A stretch of DNA of 64,000 bases from Pantoea sp. Eser (GCA_009830035.1 SZZY01000014.1:44120-108119); one strand, 5' to 3'. Positions 43,668 to 54,216 are shown, counted from the first letter of the stretch. Notes: generated by a model not told the origin, from the letters alone. Numbers and translations: made by a program.

Positions 43668-43990
43668 TGGTGCTGCTGATTGTGCTAGTAAGCCTGCTCA
43701 GCTGTAGCGCGCAGCTGTGCCAGAAACAGGCCACGCGGATCAGCGCTTCCCGTCTGGCGGTTTGTGGCTGGCTGGCGGGCAGCGTACTGCTGTTAGGGAT
43801 CGCCATGATCCTCTGGCTGGCGGTACTGCAGCGGGTGCCAGTCAGTCAGGCGTATCCGATGCTGAGCCTCAATTTTATCTTCGTTGCGCTGGCGGCGCGC
43901 ATCATCTGGCGTGAGCGCCTGACGATGCGCCAGATCGGTGGCACGCTGCTGGTGGTGATTGGAGTGACGCTGATGGGCAGTCAGCTATGA
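43667..43990 (+). CDS. arnE: Ara4N-lipid flippase subunit ArnE
   Basis: The 107-residue EmrE-like protein has four membrane helices, with QLCQKQATRIS early and VSQAYPMLSLNFIFVALAAR in helix 3. ArnE and ArnF together flip undecaprenyl-phosphate-Ara4N across the inner membrane. It begins at the arnT stop (overlap of one base) and overlaps arnF by four bases. Intact; length is close to the usual 111. Confidence 0.95.
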   Translation: MVLLIVLVSLLSCSAQLCQKQATRISASRLAVCGWLAGSVLLLGIAMILWLAVLQRVPVSQAYPMLSLNFIFVALAARIIWRERLTMRQIGGTLLVVIGVTLMGSQL

Positions 43991-44370
43991 AAGGCTACGG
44001 CTGGATAGCAGCCAGCGTGCTGCTGGTGTCAGCGGCCCAGCTGATGATGCGCTGGGCGATGCCGCAACTGCCCGACCTGCATGGGCTGAGCTCTTCCGGC
44101 AATCCGCTGGCGCTGTTGCCTGTTCTGCTGCTGCCCGTTCTGTTGCTGATGGTTGGGCTCGCGGCCTACGGATTGTCGATGTTGTGCTGGATACGGGCGT
44201 TGCGCTGTTTTCCGCTCAGCCGGATTTATCCCCTGCTGAGCCTGAGCTACGTACTGGTGTGGCTGGCGGCTGTCAGCCTGCCGTTTTTCCATGAACCTTT
44301 TAGCTGGCGCGGGCTGGCAGGTATCGCGATTATTATCCTCGGGGTAACGTGCATAGTGCTGGAGTCATAA
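43987..44370 (+). CDS. arnF: Ara4N-lipid flippase subunit ArnF
   Basis: The 127-residue partner of ArnE has four membrane helices and starts MKGYGWIAASVLLVSAAQL, like E. coli ArnF (MKGYLWGGASVVLVTVAQL). The block SRIYPLLSLSYVLVWLAAVS is typical. Residues near 45-56 contain an imperfect tandem LLPVLL/LLPVLL repeat (about 44115-44150), which lengthens helix 2 slightly. It is the last gene of the operon, with a hairpin 38 bp downstream. Confidence 0.95.
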   Translation: MKGYGWIAASVLLVSAAQLMMRWAMPQLPDLHGLSSSGNPLALLPVLLLPVLLLMVGLAAYGLSMLCWIRALRCFPLSRIYPLLSLSYVLVWLAAVSLPFFHEPFSWRGLAGIAIIILGVTCIVLES

Positions 44371-44407
44371 AATCTTCACCGCCCCGGCCGCTCGCGTCAC
44401 CTTACCG

Positions 44408-44461
44408 CGGTCAGACGGCAACTGACGTCTCTGCCGTCTGACCGGGCAGTGCCGGTCTTTT
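44408..44461 (+). terminator. Hairpin ending the arn operon
   Basis: CGGTCAGACGGCA (44408-44420) pairs perfectly with TGCCGTCTGACCG (44432-44444) around an 11-base loop. A short T-run (TCTTTTCT) follows at 44456-44463, so the tail is distant; probable operon terminator. Confidence 0.6.
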
Positions 44462-44463
44462 CT

Positions 44464-45046
44464 CGCCATCACCCTCCGAAACAGCCAGCTACATACTGAT
44501 CATTGCTGTCATGAGGATAAGTCGGTTTGCTAGCAGAGAGAGGGCTGCAGCGAAGTCATTAGCCCCATCGCGGAATGCGTTAAATTAATAATTAGCGTGT
44601 TTAATTATTCAGATAAAAAAACGGATCTTCTCTTTATAGTGAGAAACGGCACTGACCTGCCTTACTGTGTCACTTGCCTGGTCTGCCACACCGGTGTTTC
44701 CGGCGGGTTTGTTTATCTGGCGCTGAGGCGCAAGGTGATAACCGGATATTATGTATATGCAGGTTCATTTCCGGGAGGGTTTTGATTACAACTTAATGAT
44801 AATAAATAAGTATAGGGAAAGTGGCTTGCCAGACAGATGCGTTATTCTTCTCAGCTTGACGGTCGATGAATCCAGGCTAAGCCGCCGTTTCCAGTGAGTC
44901 ACCAGGCCGTTTACCGTTTAGGCTGTGGTCAGCAGGCCCGTCCCATCCGCCTTTATTCTGACATTCGGGTGAGTGCCATTCAGTAACATAACAGAGTCAT
45001 CTCCGTCCTCACACTCTCTGCCCGCTCCGTGACTGTTAAATTACCT
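44464..45046. other. Intergenic region without a supportable gene
   Basis: A 62-codon open frame at 44597-44785 has no ribosome site or recognisable features. Nothing else is assignable. Confidence 0.4.
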
Positions 45047-45073
45047 TAAAGGATTTTCTCTGCTGATCGATAA
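45047..45073 (+). promoter_or_regulatory. FliA (sigma-28) promoter of the chemoreceptor
   Basis: TAAA (45047-45050), a 15-base spacer, then ATCGATAA (45066-45073), against the flagellar consensus TAAA-N15-GCCGATAA. It lies 83 bp before a chemoreceptor gene, the gene class normally controlled by FliA. Confidence 0.65.
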
Positions 45074-45155
45074 CCTGAAATAGCGTTTCAGCTGACAGAT
45101 TGCAGCCGAATTTTGTTCTTTTTCTCAATACATCCTCTTATGAAAGGTAAAGGTC

Positions 45156-46359
45156 ATGGGCCTCGCGCATAGAATCTCTCATCTAAAAATTGGCAAAAAG
45201 CTAGGGGCCGGTTTTTCTATTGTTATTGCCGCATCACTGGTTATCACGCTGCTTGCCTTTAGCTGTTTTGACAGCATTAAAGACAACTCAACGCGTCGGT
45301 TGCCGATATCTTCAGCTACCAATCCGTTCTGTCGGCCGGTTTTATCAAAATTGCCGAGTTGCGCATTGCGATTGCCGCCACCCTGTGTATTCTTCTGAGC
45401 CTGTTTATCGCATGGCGTATGACGCGGGCTATTACCCTACCGCTTAAAGCGATGCTGGCGGCTGCGTTACGCATTGCAAAAGGCGATCTGACCATCTCGC
45501 TGGCTACCCGCCGGAATGATGAAATCGGTCAACCGATGCAGGCGATAGACAGCATGAATCAGAGCCTTAAAAATATTATTGTTAGCGTCCGGAACGGCGT
45601 AAACAGCGTTGCCCGCGTGTCATCGGAAATTTCGGCCGGTAATACCGATCTCTCTTCGCGAACCGAGCAGCAATCGGCTGCGGTGGTGGAAACCGCCGCG
45701 AGCATGGAGTAGCTGACGTCGACGGTGAAGCAGAATGCGGAAAATGCGCATAACGCCAGCCAGCTGGCGACGGAAGCCTCTGTCAATGCAGGACGCGGCG
45801 GCGAAATTATTCGTGACGTTATCGCGACGATGGATGGCATCAGCAGCAGTTCAGGAAAAATTGGCGAAATCATTACGGTGATTAACAGCATCTCGTTCCA
45901 GACCAATATCCTGGCGCTTAACGCCGCGGTAGAAGCCGCCAGGGACGGGGATTCGCGGTGGTGGCCGGCGAAGTGCGTAATCTCGCCCAGCGCAGCGCCG
46001 TGGCGGCCAGAGAGATTGAGACGCTGATCGGCGACTCTGTTTCCCGCGTCACCAGCGGTTCGGTGCTGGTTAACCGTGCCGGAAACACCATGGATGACAT
46101 CGTCCGTTCGGTCAGCCAGGTGAAAGATATCATGGGCGAAATTGCGGCTGCGTCAGATGAGCAGAACCGTGGCATTTCCCAGATTGCCCAGGCGATGGCC
46201 GAAATGGATACCACCACTCAACAGAATGCCGCGCTGGTTGAGGAGTCCTCTGCCGCTGCCAGTTCGCTGGAAGAGCAGGCGATCCAGCTTGAACAGACCG
46301 TGGCGGTGTTCCAGGTCTCAGCAGAAGAGCAGGGCGTGGTACACCGCAACAGTCAGTAA
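45156..46359 (+). pseudogene. Methyl-accepting chemotaxis protein, sensor domain deleted
   Basis: The first membrane helix (MGLAHRISHLKIGKKLGAGF and IVIAASLVITLLAF) is followed almost at once by the second (RIAIAATLCILLSLFIAWRM). Nearly all of the periplasmic ligand-binding domain, about 130-150 residues, is missing, with a frameshift at the join near 45295. A HAMP segment follows, then TAG at 45710-45712 in TAASMEQLTSTV. The signalling hairpin [26 protein letters not shown] has a small deletion and frameshift near 45945. It was driven by the FliA-type promoter at 45047. Confidence 0.92.
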
Positions 46360-46442
46360 AAACCCCCCGGCGCTGCTCCACAGCCCACGTTTACAGTCCG
46401 CCGGTGAAGCGGGTTGGGAAACCTTCTAGCCAATCTCATTGA

Positions 46443-46477
46443 CCTTTCCCCGCAGATTATCGCCGGGGAAAGGTTTT
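46443..46477 (+). terminator. Intrinsic terminator after the chemoreceptor
   Basis: CCTTTCCCCG (46443-46452) and CGGGGAAAGG (46464-46473) form a perfect 10-bp stem followed by TTTT. A classic rho-independent terminator. Confidence 0.8.
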
Positions 46478-46708
46478 CCGGGCTGTTCCTTTCTGCCCTT
46501 ACGCCTTTTCCCGCTGTTCCCCTGCTGTCCCGACAGGCGCGATGATGAAATCGCGCTGTGCCTGCAGGATTATCATTTTCACTGCCAACGTCGCTTTCAT
46601 TACTCTTTTCACCCGCGTATTAGCGTTCTCTGGCTGGTGAAATTATCATTTCCGTGTTAAATCTGCTTTGTATTATCGTTTTCCGTCTTCTGATAAAGGA
46701 TTTAACCG
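46478..46708. other. Upstream region of the Fic gene
   Basis: No gene is seen. AAAGGA at 46695 provides a ribosome site for the following ATG. Confidence 0.35.
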
Positions 46709-48231
46709 ATGCTGGTCGGCTTTAAAGCGCTGTCTGAACGTTATGCTATTGAACTGGCGCAACTGCTGCGTGTGGAGTCCTTTATTGGCACCGTACGATC
46801 CCGCCACGAGAGTCAGGGGCAGATAGAGAACCGCTATCCGCCGAGCTACCGTCCGGAAGACGAAGTTGCCGGTCACTTCGCCTTTGGTCTCAAATATGAA
46901 GAGATCCATCTGGAGTTTTTTGCCCGCCTGTTTGCAGCTATCGGCCCCGAACCGCTGGAGAACTGGTGCCGCCGTGAACCTTACGGGCAATACGCCCGCC
47001 GCGCCGGTTTTTTCTATGAGTGGCTGACCGGCGAGACGCTGGCGGTGCCGGATGTGACCAACGGCGGCTATGTGGATGCGATTTCACCGAAGGCCTACCT
47101 GACCCGCACCAGCCTCAAGCGGTCAAAACGCTGGCGCATCAATGACAATCTACCCGGCAGCGTTGATTTCTGCCCGATAGTGCGTCGGACAGCCACCATT
47201 GAACAGGCGCTGGCTTTTGATCTGAAGAGCGCCCTCGCCGAGCTGGATAACGCGTTTGGTGCCGATATCCTGCTGCGTACCGCCAGCTGGCTGACGTTTA
47301 ATGAATCCCGCGCCAGCTTTCTGATTGAGAAAGAGGCCAGTCAGGCCGATCGTATCCAGCGTTTTGCCCACGTCATTGCGCAATATTGCGGCCAGCTTGA
47401 CGATCCGCTCAGCGATGCCAGCCTGCACACCCTGCAAAAGGGTATTCTCGGTCACGACGCGCTCGGACTGGGACTGCGCCGCTCGCCGGTGTTTGTCGGC
47501 TAGGCGACAATGCGTGAAGACATCGTCCATTACATTGCGCCGCAATTCAGCGATGTTCCGCGCTTTATGCAGGGCCTGAAAGCCTTTGAGCAGGCAACGC
47601 GCGGGGCAGAACCGCTGGCGCGGGCCGGCGTTATCGCCTTTGGTTTTGTTTATATCCATCCGATGCGCGATGGCAATGGCCGTATCCACCGCTTTTTAAT
47701 CAACGATACGCTGATCCGCGACCACGCCGTGCCGGAGGGCGTCATTCTGCCAGTCTCGGCCACCATCTCACTCGATTTCTGCGCCGGCTACGATCGCACG
47801 CTGGACGTTTTTTCAAAACGGCTGATGCGGCGCTACGCCGGCAGCTATCGGTTTGCTGAACTGATCACCTATGAAGATGGCACGCTGAGTAACTTCGTTT
47901 TCAATGACTATGACGACGCCCGTTTCGCCTGGCGCTATCCCGACTTAACCGAACAGGTGCTGTATACTGCCCGGGTGGTCGAACATACGGTGCGAACCGA
48001 AATGGCAGATGAAGCCAGAGTGCTGGTGATTTTTCAGCGGGCGCAGGAGCGATTAAAAGAGGTGATTGAGATGCCCGACCAGGACGCCAGCCGCATCATC
48101 CGTTCGCTGAAAGAGAATGGCTGCAGGTTTCCGGCAAACTGAAAAAGGCCTTCCCGCAGTTCGATGACGCCGAAAAAGCCCAACGGATTATCGCGGCGGT
48201 CAGATCGGCCTTTGAGGAGCCGGTGCGCTAA
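46709..48231 (+). pseudogene. Fic-domain protein, amber and C-terminal frameshift
   Basis: Fic enzymes transfer AMP from ATP to protein hydroxyls. The active-site motif is complete: HPMRDGNGRIHRF. Upstream, ESRASFLIEKEAS resembles the inhibitory helix motif (S/T-x-x-x-E-x) of self-inhibited Fic proteins. Lesions are TAG at 47501-47503 before ATMREDIVHYIAP, and a frameshift near 48117, after which WLQVSGKLKKAFPQFDDAEK continues to the natural end at 48231. Total about 505 residues. The reading is otherwise clean, so decay is recent. No antitoxin-like partner was seen next to it. Confidence 0.85.
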
Positions 48232-48269
48232 ACGACACCGATCGCACCTTTGATCGGACCACCAGGCCA

Positions 48270-49225
48270 TTAACCGACCGGCTGGGCCTGCCAGTTAAGC
48301 GTCAGATTCTGTCGCTGAATGCTGTGAAAAATATTGTCCTTCAGCCAGTCGGTAGAGGATTTCTTGCCGCTGCGTTGGTGGGAAAAAATTTTTACCGTAA
48401 AAGGGGGCGCGTGGAAGGGCAATCTGAAGGTTATGACCTGCGCGCGACCGGGGCAATTTTACCGGCGACAAAGGAGGGGATTGCCGTCAGCAATTCACTC
48501 TCCGCCACAATGTGCGGAGAACTGAGCATTGACGGCGTTTTGAGGGCGATCCGGCGCGTCAGCCCCAGCCGGGCAAGATGCGTATCCAGCAACCCCTTTT
48601 TTTCATTCTACGGCGTCACCACCAGATGGCCGGCGGCCAGATACTCCTCCAGCGTCAGGCTCTGGCGATTGATGTTGCTGATCACCACAAATTCATCACT
48701 GAATAAATCCACTTCTTCCAGATCCTGATGTCGGACATCATCCGGCTCGCTAAAACTCAACGCCAGGTCAACCTCACCGGCCAGTAATTCGGTCAGTGCC
48801 GGATTGTGCGGCAGGTGGAAGAGTTCGAAATTAACGCCAGGCGCGGTTTTTTCCAGCGCTTTGATCAGTTCCGGAAAGATACAAAAGGCGGTGTAGTCCG
48901 TCACGGCAACCCGAAAAGTTTGGCTGCTGGTCCGGGGATCAAAGGGCTGTACCGGGCTGAGATGCTGATTGAGCATCGCGAGTGAGGCGGCAATATGCGG
49001 CGCCAGCTGGTGCGCAAAGACGCTGGGACACATCTTATGCCCCTCGCGATAGAACAGCGGATCTTTCAGGAATTCACGCAGGCGGGTTAACGCGTGGCTT
49101 AACGCGGAGGTACTCATGGATAGCTCAACCGCAGCCAGCCTGACAGAGCGGTGGCGGTAGACGGCATCGAAAACAGGCAGAAGATTGAGATCGAGACGTC
49201 TCAGCACATGATGCATGAAATTCAC
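48270..49225 (-). pseudogene. LysR-family regulator (NodD/LeuO-like), broken
   Basis: The start MNFMHHVLRRLDLNLLPVFD with VELSMSTSALSHALTRLREF is the winged helix of the LysR group that begins 'RxDLNLLxVFDA'. The effector domain is intact to AAGHLVVTP, where TAG at 48608-48610 interrupts before NEKKGLLDTHLARLGLTRRI. A frameshift near 48450 precedes VITFRLPFHAPPFTVKIFSH and the end NLTLNWQAQPVG at 48270. Divergent from the acetyltransferase at 49311. Confidence 0.88.
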
Positions 49226-49310
49226 CTGTAATTGATTTTATTGCACTTAATTCATTAAAGAATAGCGATTATCCTTAAGGGCATCAAACAGTACTGATCA
49301 GAGAATATTT

Positions 49311-49800
49311 ATGAGCGTTATTATTCGCTAGGCCAGCCCGGAAGATACGGATGCCCTCTATAACATGATCAACGGCTTATCCGTATACAGCGAAGCGCCT
49401 CTGCAGGCGGTGCCGGACGTTGACGAAGTCAGACACGGCCTGTTTGGATCTGACAGCATAGCAGAAGCCTACATCTGTAAAATTGAGGGCGTCATTGAGG
49501 GTTACTGCGTCATTTCGATGAGTTTTTCAACCTGGACTGGCCGCCAGAGCCTGAATATGGAAGACCTCTATTTTACGCCTGATTATCGCGGCAGAGGGGC
49601 GGGCAAAGCGATGCTTCATTACGTGGGCTCAGCTGGCGGTCAGCCGGCAATGCAGCCGGATTGAGTGGAATGTGCTGGACTGGGATAAATCCGCTAAAGA
49701 TTTTTATCAGAGTATTGATGCACTTCCGCTGAGCGAATGGGTGCGCTACCGGCTGGATGGCCCGGCGCTGGAAAGATTTGCCTCGCGTGAGCTCAACTGA
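49311..49800 (+). pseudogene. GNAT acetyltransferase (diamine type), broken
   Basis: The product starts MSVIIR at 49311 with TAG at 49329-49331 in the seventh codon (then ASPEDTDALYNMINGLSVYS). The CoA-binding block LNMEDLYFTPDYRGRGAGKA is present. A frameshift near 49625 precedes RIEWNVLDWDKSAKDFYQSI. The sequence 'ED-L-Y-x3-YRGxGxG' and 'EWxVLDWNxxAxxFY' is the pattern of spermidine/diamine-type acetyltransferases. Divergent from the LysR gene. Confidence 0.85.
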
Positions 49801-49951
49801 ACCAATTTGTAAAAACCGACTGGTCCGCCCCGTGGCAGGATGACCTCAGCCGCCTCATCCTGAGCGCGGCCAGATTCACATCAGGGCAAAAGCACTGCGG
49901 CGCTTTTACCCGGTGTTCAGCGCTTCAGCGCGTTAATGGCGGAATTCTGTA

Positions 49952-51397
49952 ATGAAAGAGATATCAGCGTTGCTGGCTTCGGGCTCAGCACGGGCAATCG
50001 GTGCGGCAATTGCGGCGGGTGAAATCAGCGCGCTTGAAGCCACCGAATGGTACCTGGATCGTATTGAACGATTTGATCAGGGCAAAGACGACATTAACTG
50101 CGTCAGAACGGTTTCCCGCCTTGCGCGGGAAGAGGCACGACGTGCTGATGCCGCGCTGGCTGCCGGACAAGCGGCAGGACCGCTGCACGGCGTACCTTAT
50201 TCTGATCAAAGATAATGCGTTTACCCTTGACGGCAGCTTTGCCTCGGTAGGCGCCAGTGCGCTGGCTGAGTTTATCCCGCCCTATGAGGCAACGGTTGTA
50301 GCGCGTCTTCGCGACGCGGGCGCCGTACTGCTGGGTAAAACCAATCTGACCGAATTTGCCGACTTCGTTGCTGAAACCATGCCCGCTGAGTTTAGCGGGG
50401 CGGGCGGGGTGGTCCGGCATCCGCTGGGCGGGCGATACGAACGGGGAATGGGTTCCATCGTCGGATCCGCCGCCGCGGTGGCAGCCGGCTTCTGCGGTTT
50501 TGCTATTGGCTCTGAAACATAAAATTCGATTCAGGCACCGGCGGTTCACAGCGCGATTGTCGGCTTTAAACCTACGGTGGGCCGCGTCAGTCGTCATGGC
50601 TTTATCCCGCTGGTTGCCGGTCAGGATTCGCCTGGTCCCCTGACCCGGACCGTTGATGACGCGCAGCTAATCTATCAGGCGATCTGTGGGGCGGATATGA
50701 ACGATACCGCCACGCTTGCCGTGTTTCCGGCTGAAACTCAGCGCAATCAAACCCTGCAGGGGCTGCGAATTGGCGTCCCGCGCCGCTTTATCGCCGACAC
50801 GGTGCTGACGCCCGCCCGCGAGGCAGTGTTTGACCGCCTGCTGCACGCACTGGCGCAGGCGGGGGCGGTGATTGTCGATCCCTGCGATCTGCCTGCCGCC
50901 GAACAGCTGAATGACGTTCGTTCATGCGTTTTTCGCGCGGAGTTTCGTGCTGGCCTCAACCGCCTGCTTACGGCGCTTAAACCTTGCGGCATGGGTTCTT
51001 TGTAGGACATCATCGCGTGGAACAGCGCGCATCCGCAGAGCATTCCTTATGGTAAGTCTCTGCTTGAAGCGACGGATGCCGTGCCGGATCTTCGCTCATC
51101 AGCCTATATTGACGATCGGCGGCAGGACATTGCCCTCAGCCTGGACGCCGGGATCCTGGCTGCGCTGAACGCCGGACCGGCAGATGTGCTGCTGTCGCCG
51201 ATGTCGGCAGCGGCAAAATGTACCGGGAAAGCGGGCGCGCCGGTGGTGGCGATCCCCGCAGGCGCCGATTCGGCGTTACTGTATACGCTGCTCCGGGTCA
51301 GGATGCGACTATTCTGCAGGCAGCCATAGCCATTGAAAGCGTCATCGGCAAACGTCTGATGCCCGCTGTCACTGATATTGAGTCGTTGAGTCACTGA
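49952..51397 (+). pseudogene. Amidase-signature hydrolase, broken
   Basis: The N-terminus MKEISALLASGSARAIGAAI reaches AAGPLHGVPY, then a frameshift near 50205 leads to LIKDNAFTLDGSFASVGASA with the catalytic lysine. GAVLLGKTNLTEFADF follows. The expected GSSGG-type Ser-cisSer stretch is damaged by a shift near 50455. TAA at 50519-50521 lies in the catalytic-serine region (FAIGSET-x-NSIQAPA), and TAG at 51003-51005 precedes DIIAWN. It ends VTDIESLSH at 51397. The layout matches amidases with indoleacetamide/AtzF-like organisation. Substrate unknown. Confidence 0.87.
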
Positions 51398-51416
51398 TTA
51401 GAAAAAAAGCTGAATA

Positions 51417-51446
51417 GCAAAGGGCTACCCGCGAGCAGCCCTTTGC
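51417..51446 (-). terminator. Hairpin terminator of the BhsA/YdgH-like gene
   Basis: GCAAAGGGCT (51417-51426) pairs with AGCCCTTTGC (51437-51446) around 10 bases. A run of seven A's at 51402-51408 gives a T-tract on the minus strand. Confidence 0.65.
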
Positions 51447-51460
51447 GCAAAACACAGGGA

Positions 51461-51670
51461 TTATTTAGTCAGGCGGGCGGTCATGTGGACCTGATTTTTG
51501 CTGTAGGCTTCCGTAATGCTGTAGCCGGCACCCGCCATTTTTGCCCTGGCGGCGATCTGCGCTTCGGCTGCATCGAGCGTGGAGGCGGTGGCTGTCACCG
51601 TCTGCGCGAAGCTGACTGTTGAAATCAGTGAGAGAACGATGACTTTAGCGAAATTTTTGACGTTTTTCAT
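51461..51670 (-). CDS. BhsA/YdgH-like periplasmic peptide (DUF1471)
   Basis: The intact 69-residue protein has a signal peptide (MKNVKNFAKVIVLSLISTVS, cleaved after FAQ) and a small domain with ASTLDAAEAQIAARAKMAGA followed by YSITEAYSKNQVHMTARLTK. That is the beta-alpha pattern of the YdgH/BhsA/McbA family. These peptides respond to envelope, acid or biofilm conditions. It is monocistronic with its own terminator. Family assignment is by pattern and moderately sure. Confidence 0.8.
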   Translation of the reverse strand: MKNVKNFAKVIVLSLISTVSFAQTVTATASTLDAAEAQIAARAKMAGAGYSITEAYSKNQVHMTARLTK

Positions 51671-52184
51671 GGCTATTTTCCCGGCGTTAAAGTCTGTTTG
51701 TGAGGCAGCGTGCCTCGATGGAGTGAAGAAATACGCAGGAAGGGTGGCGATGAAAATCCCGAAATATGCTGGAGTAAATCAAAAAAACTGATGTATCCGG
51801 TTTGCCACAGCAAGCGGTTAGCCAGGCTACCGGTCGGGTCGGGATGGTTATACCTAAAGATAATAGTCCGAAGAAAAAAAGGTTCTTACAATGGTGCCAG
51901 ACCGTTACGCAACGGGAAATCCCCCGGCTTCCGGGTGTTATCGGGGGGGGGGGGGTGACCATCAGGGCGGATCGGTCCGATTTAGCTGTGCAATCAATGA
52001 TAATCACCGGTGCTGCCGTCTGCCCGGCTGACCCGCGAGGGCGGACGGGAAACCGGCTGAAACGCCCGCCGTTTCGCCACTGCTGTTCCGCTAAAACCGG
52101 CAACTATCCACCGTTCGTTGTCAGGTGACAAATCCTGCCAGGAACGTGCCTGACACAGGCCTGAGCTTTATTTAAGGAAAACAG
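51671..52184. other. Intergenic region with a G13 tract
   Basis: No supportable gene. It contains the G-tract at 51943-51955 and the small inverted repeat TGTCAGGTGACA near 52120. Confidence 0.4.
51943..51955 (+). repeat. G13 homopolymer tract
   Basis: Thirteen consecutive G's preceded by TC. An identical TC-G13 tract lies at 59541-59555. Confidence 0.9.
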
Positions 52185-52580
52185 CATGCAGCCTGCTGTC
52201 GCAGCGCATTGTCGTCATCGATGATGAACGTTCTGTTCTTAGTGGTCTGACCAACCTGCTCCAGTCTGAAGGGTATCTGACTAACGCCTTCGAGTCGGCA
52301 GAATCTCTGCTTTGTGATGAAGCCGCGATAGCGAGTGCCGCGCTTTTTATCATTGATGTGCAACTCAAGGGCATGCATGAATGGATTCGAGCTGTTTACC
52401 AACCTGACCCAACGCATTGAAAATCCGCCAGGGATTATCATTTCCGGCAACGGCGATGACAACATGTTGCGGTATGCAATCAATCTGGGGGCGATTGCTT
52501 TTTTGCCAAAGCCGATCGAAATTAATACGTTGTTTGAACATATCCGACAGGAATTCTCCTCAAGGGCTGCCCGCCAATGA
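52185..52580 (+). pseudogene. CheY-like response regulator, frameshifted
   Basis: The receiver domain reads SLLSQRIVVIDDERSVLSGL (acidic pair), FIIDVQLKGM (phospho-acceptor aspartate), then a frameshift near 52377, then NGFELFTNLTQRIENPP and IAFLPKPIEINTLFEHIRQE (conserved lysine). The start frame is also disturbed. No output domain follows, so it was a single-domain regulator. It overlaps the large kinase gene by four bases, suggesting that kinase phosphorylated it. Confidence 0.85.
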
Positions 52581-53570
52581 GTACTAATCCGCAGGCGTTA
52601 GATTCAGCAGAAAACGATGAAATCACACTTTCAGAGGATATTCTTTTCAGCCCGCTGGCGCAGGAGGGCAATATCGACTGGCTGCTGTGCCGTCACGCCA
52701 CCGCCGGTGACACCTTTGTGCTGGCGACCGCAGGCAATGAAGCGTCGATCTTTCATGTCACGCAGCTGCTGAAAAATGAATATGCCCTCCGTGACCGGTT
52801 ATCGGAAAGCTGGGCGCTGAAACCGCAATGGCACACCCATTACCAGGGGCGGTATGCGCTGATTTATCCCGCTTTTGATTACCGCACTCTGACGGATGTA
52901 CTATGCATGCCGCCTGGCACCTTCTCTGAGTTTCTCGATTGTGCCGCGATGCTGTGTACTAAGCTGAGCCAAGTTCATCAGCAGGGCCTGGTACACGGCG
53001 ATATCAAACCGGCAAACTTCTTCCTGAGCGATGATAATCGCGTTTATCTCGGCGGCTTCGGACTCTCCTCGGTGCATAATCCGCTGCCGGAGTAGCAGCG
53101 GCTGCCTGTGGCGGGCGGCACCGTCGCCTATATGTCGCCCGAACACACCTCCCGTTCAGCCCATCAGGTGAGTCACGTCAGTGATTTGTACAGTCTGGGC
53201 ATTGTGCTTTATGAGCTGCTGACCGGCAGGCTGCCTTATGGCAGCATTGAGGGCGGCCACGCGGAGTGGGTGCACCATCACATCGCCTCCTAAGCATTGC
53301 CGCCTCACCTGCTGCGCCCTGAGGTGCCGGTGATCCTCTCCTCCATCATCCTGAGACTGCTGGCCAAATCGCCGGAGTACCGTTATCAGACCGCCGATGG
53401 GCTGCTGGCCGATCTTCGTCGCTGTGCGGCCACGCTGCTGCCGGATGGAACGATTGAGCCCTTTACGCTGGGACTGCAGGATTTACCTGCCGCCAGTCTG
53501 TCTGCTTATTCGCTGTGTAGCTATCATCCGCAGGCCAGCGAGATCATGGCGGCATTTGATAAAGCGACGT
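52577..53570 (+). pseudogene. Giant Ser/Thr-kinase/histidine-kinase gene, N-terminal piece
   Basis: The protein kinase-like domain has VHGDIKPANFFLSDDNRVYL (catalytic loop, HGD in place of HRD) and GGFGLSSV in place of DFG. The activation segment [16 protein letters not shown] and [20 protein letters not shown] are typical. TAG lies at 53093-53095 and TAA at 53291-53293. After FDKATSG (about 53570) the gene is cut and joined to a ROK gene. This is the N-terminal third of a 'Ser/Thr kinase-ATPase-GAF-histidine kinase' fusion whose C-terminal part is at 56400. Confidence 0.82.
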
Positions 53571-54186
53571 CAGGCTGGTGAACGATGCCACGGTAGCCGC
53601 CATCGGCGAGCGCTTTCACGGCGTTGCCCGCCAGCTCAACTCGTTTATCTATCTCTACATTGGCACCGGCCTCGGCGCGGGGATTTTTACCGATGGTCAC
53701 ATCTATACCGGCCACGCCCACAACGCTGGCGAGATAGGGCACATAGTGGTTGAACCGGGCGGACGCGACTGTTACTGCGGTAACCAGGGTTGCCTTGAAC
53801 GCTACGTTTCGCTCCAGGCCGCCTACGAATTTTGCGGACTCGACCCGATGCGTGCACTGCCGGAAGATCTGTTGCAGATTGAACCCGCACGGTTTGCGGC
53901 GTGGATTGACAGCGTGTTGATCCCGTTGCGGCAGGCGATCAATATTTTGGAATCGGTGTTTGATGCTGAAGCAGTGATTATTGGCGGGATGATGCCGGCG
54001 CCCTTACTGAAGCAGATCGTGCAACGCTTACCGCCGCTGTATCAGTCGGTGCGCGGACGCTATCTCAATGCGATGCGCCTGAAGACAGGAATGACCGGGA
54101 GCGATACAGTTGCGCTGGGCGCTGCCGCCTTACCGATCTTTGATGAGTTTAATCCTCAGTTTCAGGTGCTGATGAAGCAGGCGTGA
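53571..54186 (+). pseudogene. ROK-family kinase/repressor, C-terminal half
   Basis: The N-terminal half is missing; the sequence begins at VNDATVAAIGERFHGVARQL. The nucleotide loop YLYIGTGLGAGIFTDG and zinc motif CYCGNQGCLERYVS are intact, and VFDAEAVIIGGMMPAPLLKQ follows. It ends at 54186. The zinc motif (CxCGxxGCxE) is characteristic of ROK kinases and NagC-type repressors. It was brought next to the kinase remnant by deletion or insertion. Confidence 0.82.
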
Positions 54187-54190
54187 AAAC

Positions 54191-54216
54191 GGGCGCTGCC
54201 GGTGAGGGCAGCGCCC
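54191..54216 (-). terminator. Terminator of gdhA
   Basis: GGGCGCTGCC (54191-54200) and GGCAGCGCCC (54207-54216) form a perfect 10-bp stem. On the minus strand it is followed by GTTTTC, so it terminates gdhA. Confidence 0.75.

Noticed and set aside
44597..44785. 62-residue ORF after the arn operon
   Set aside because: No ribosome site and no recognisable composition. Probably chance.
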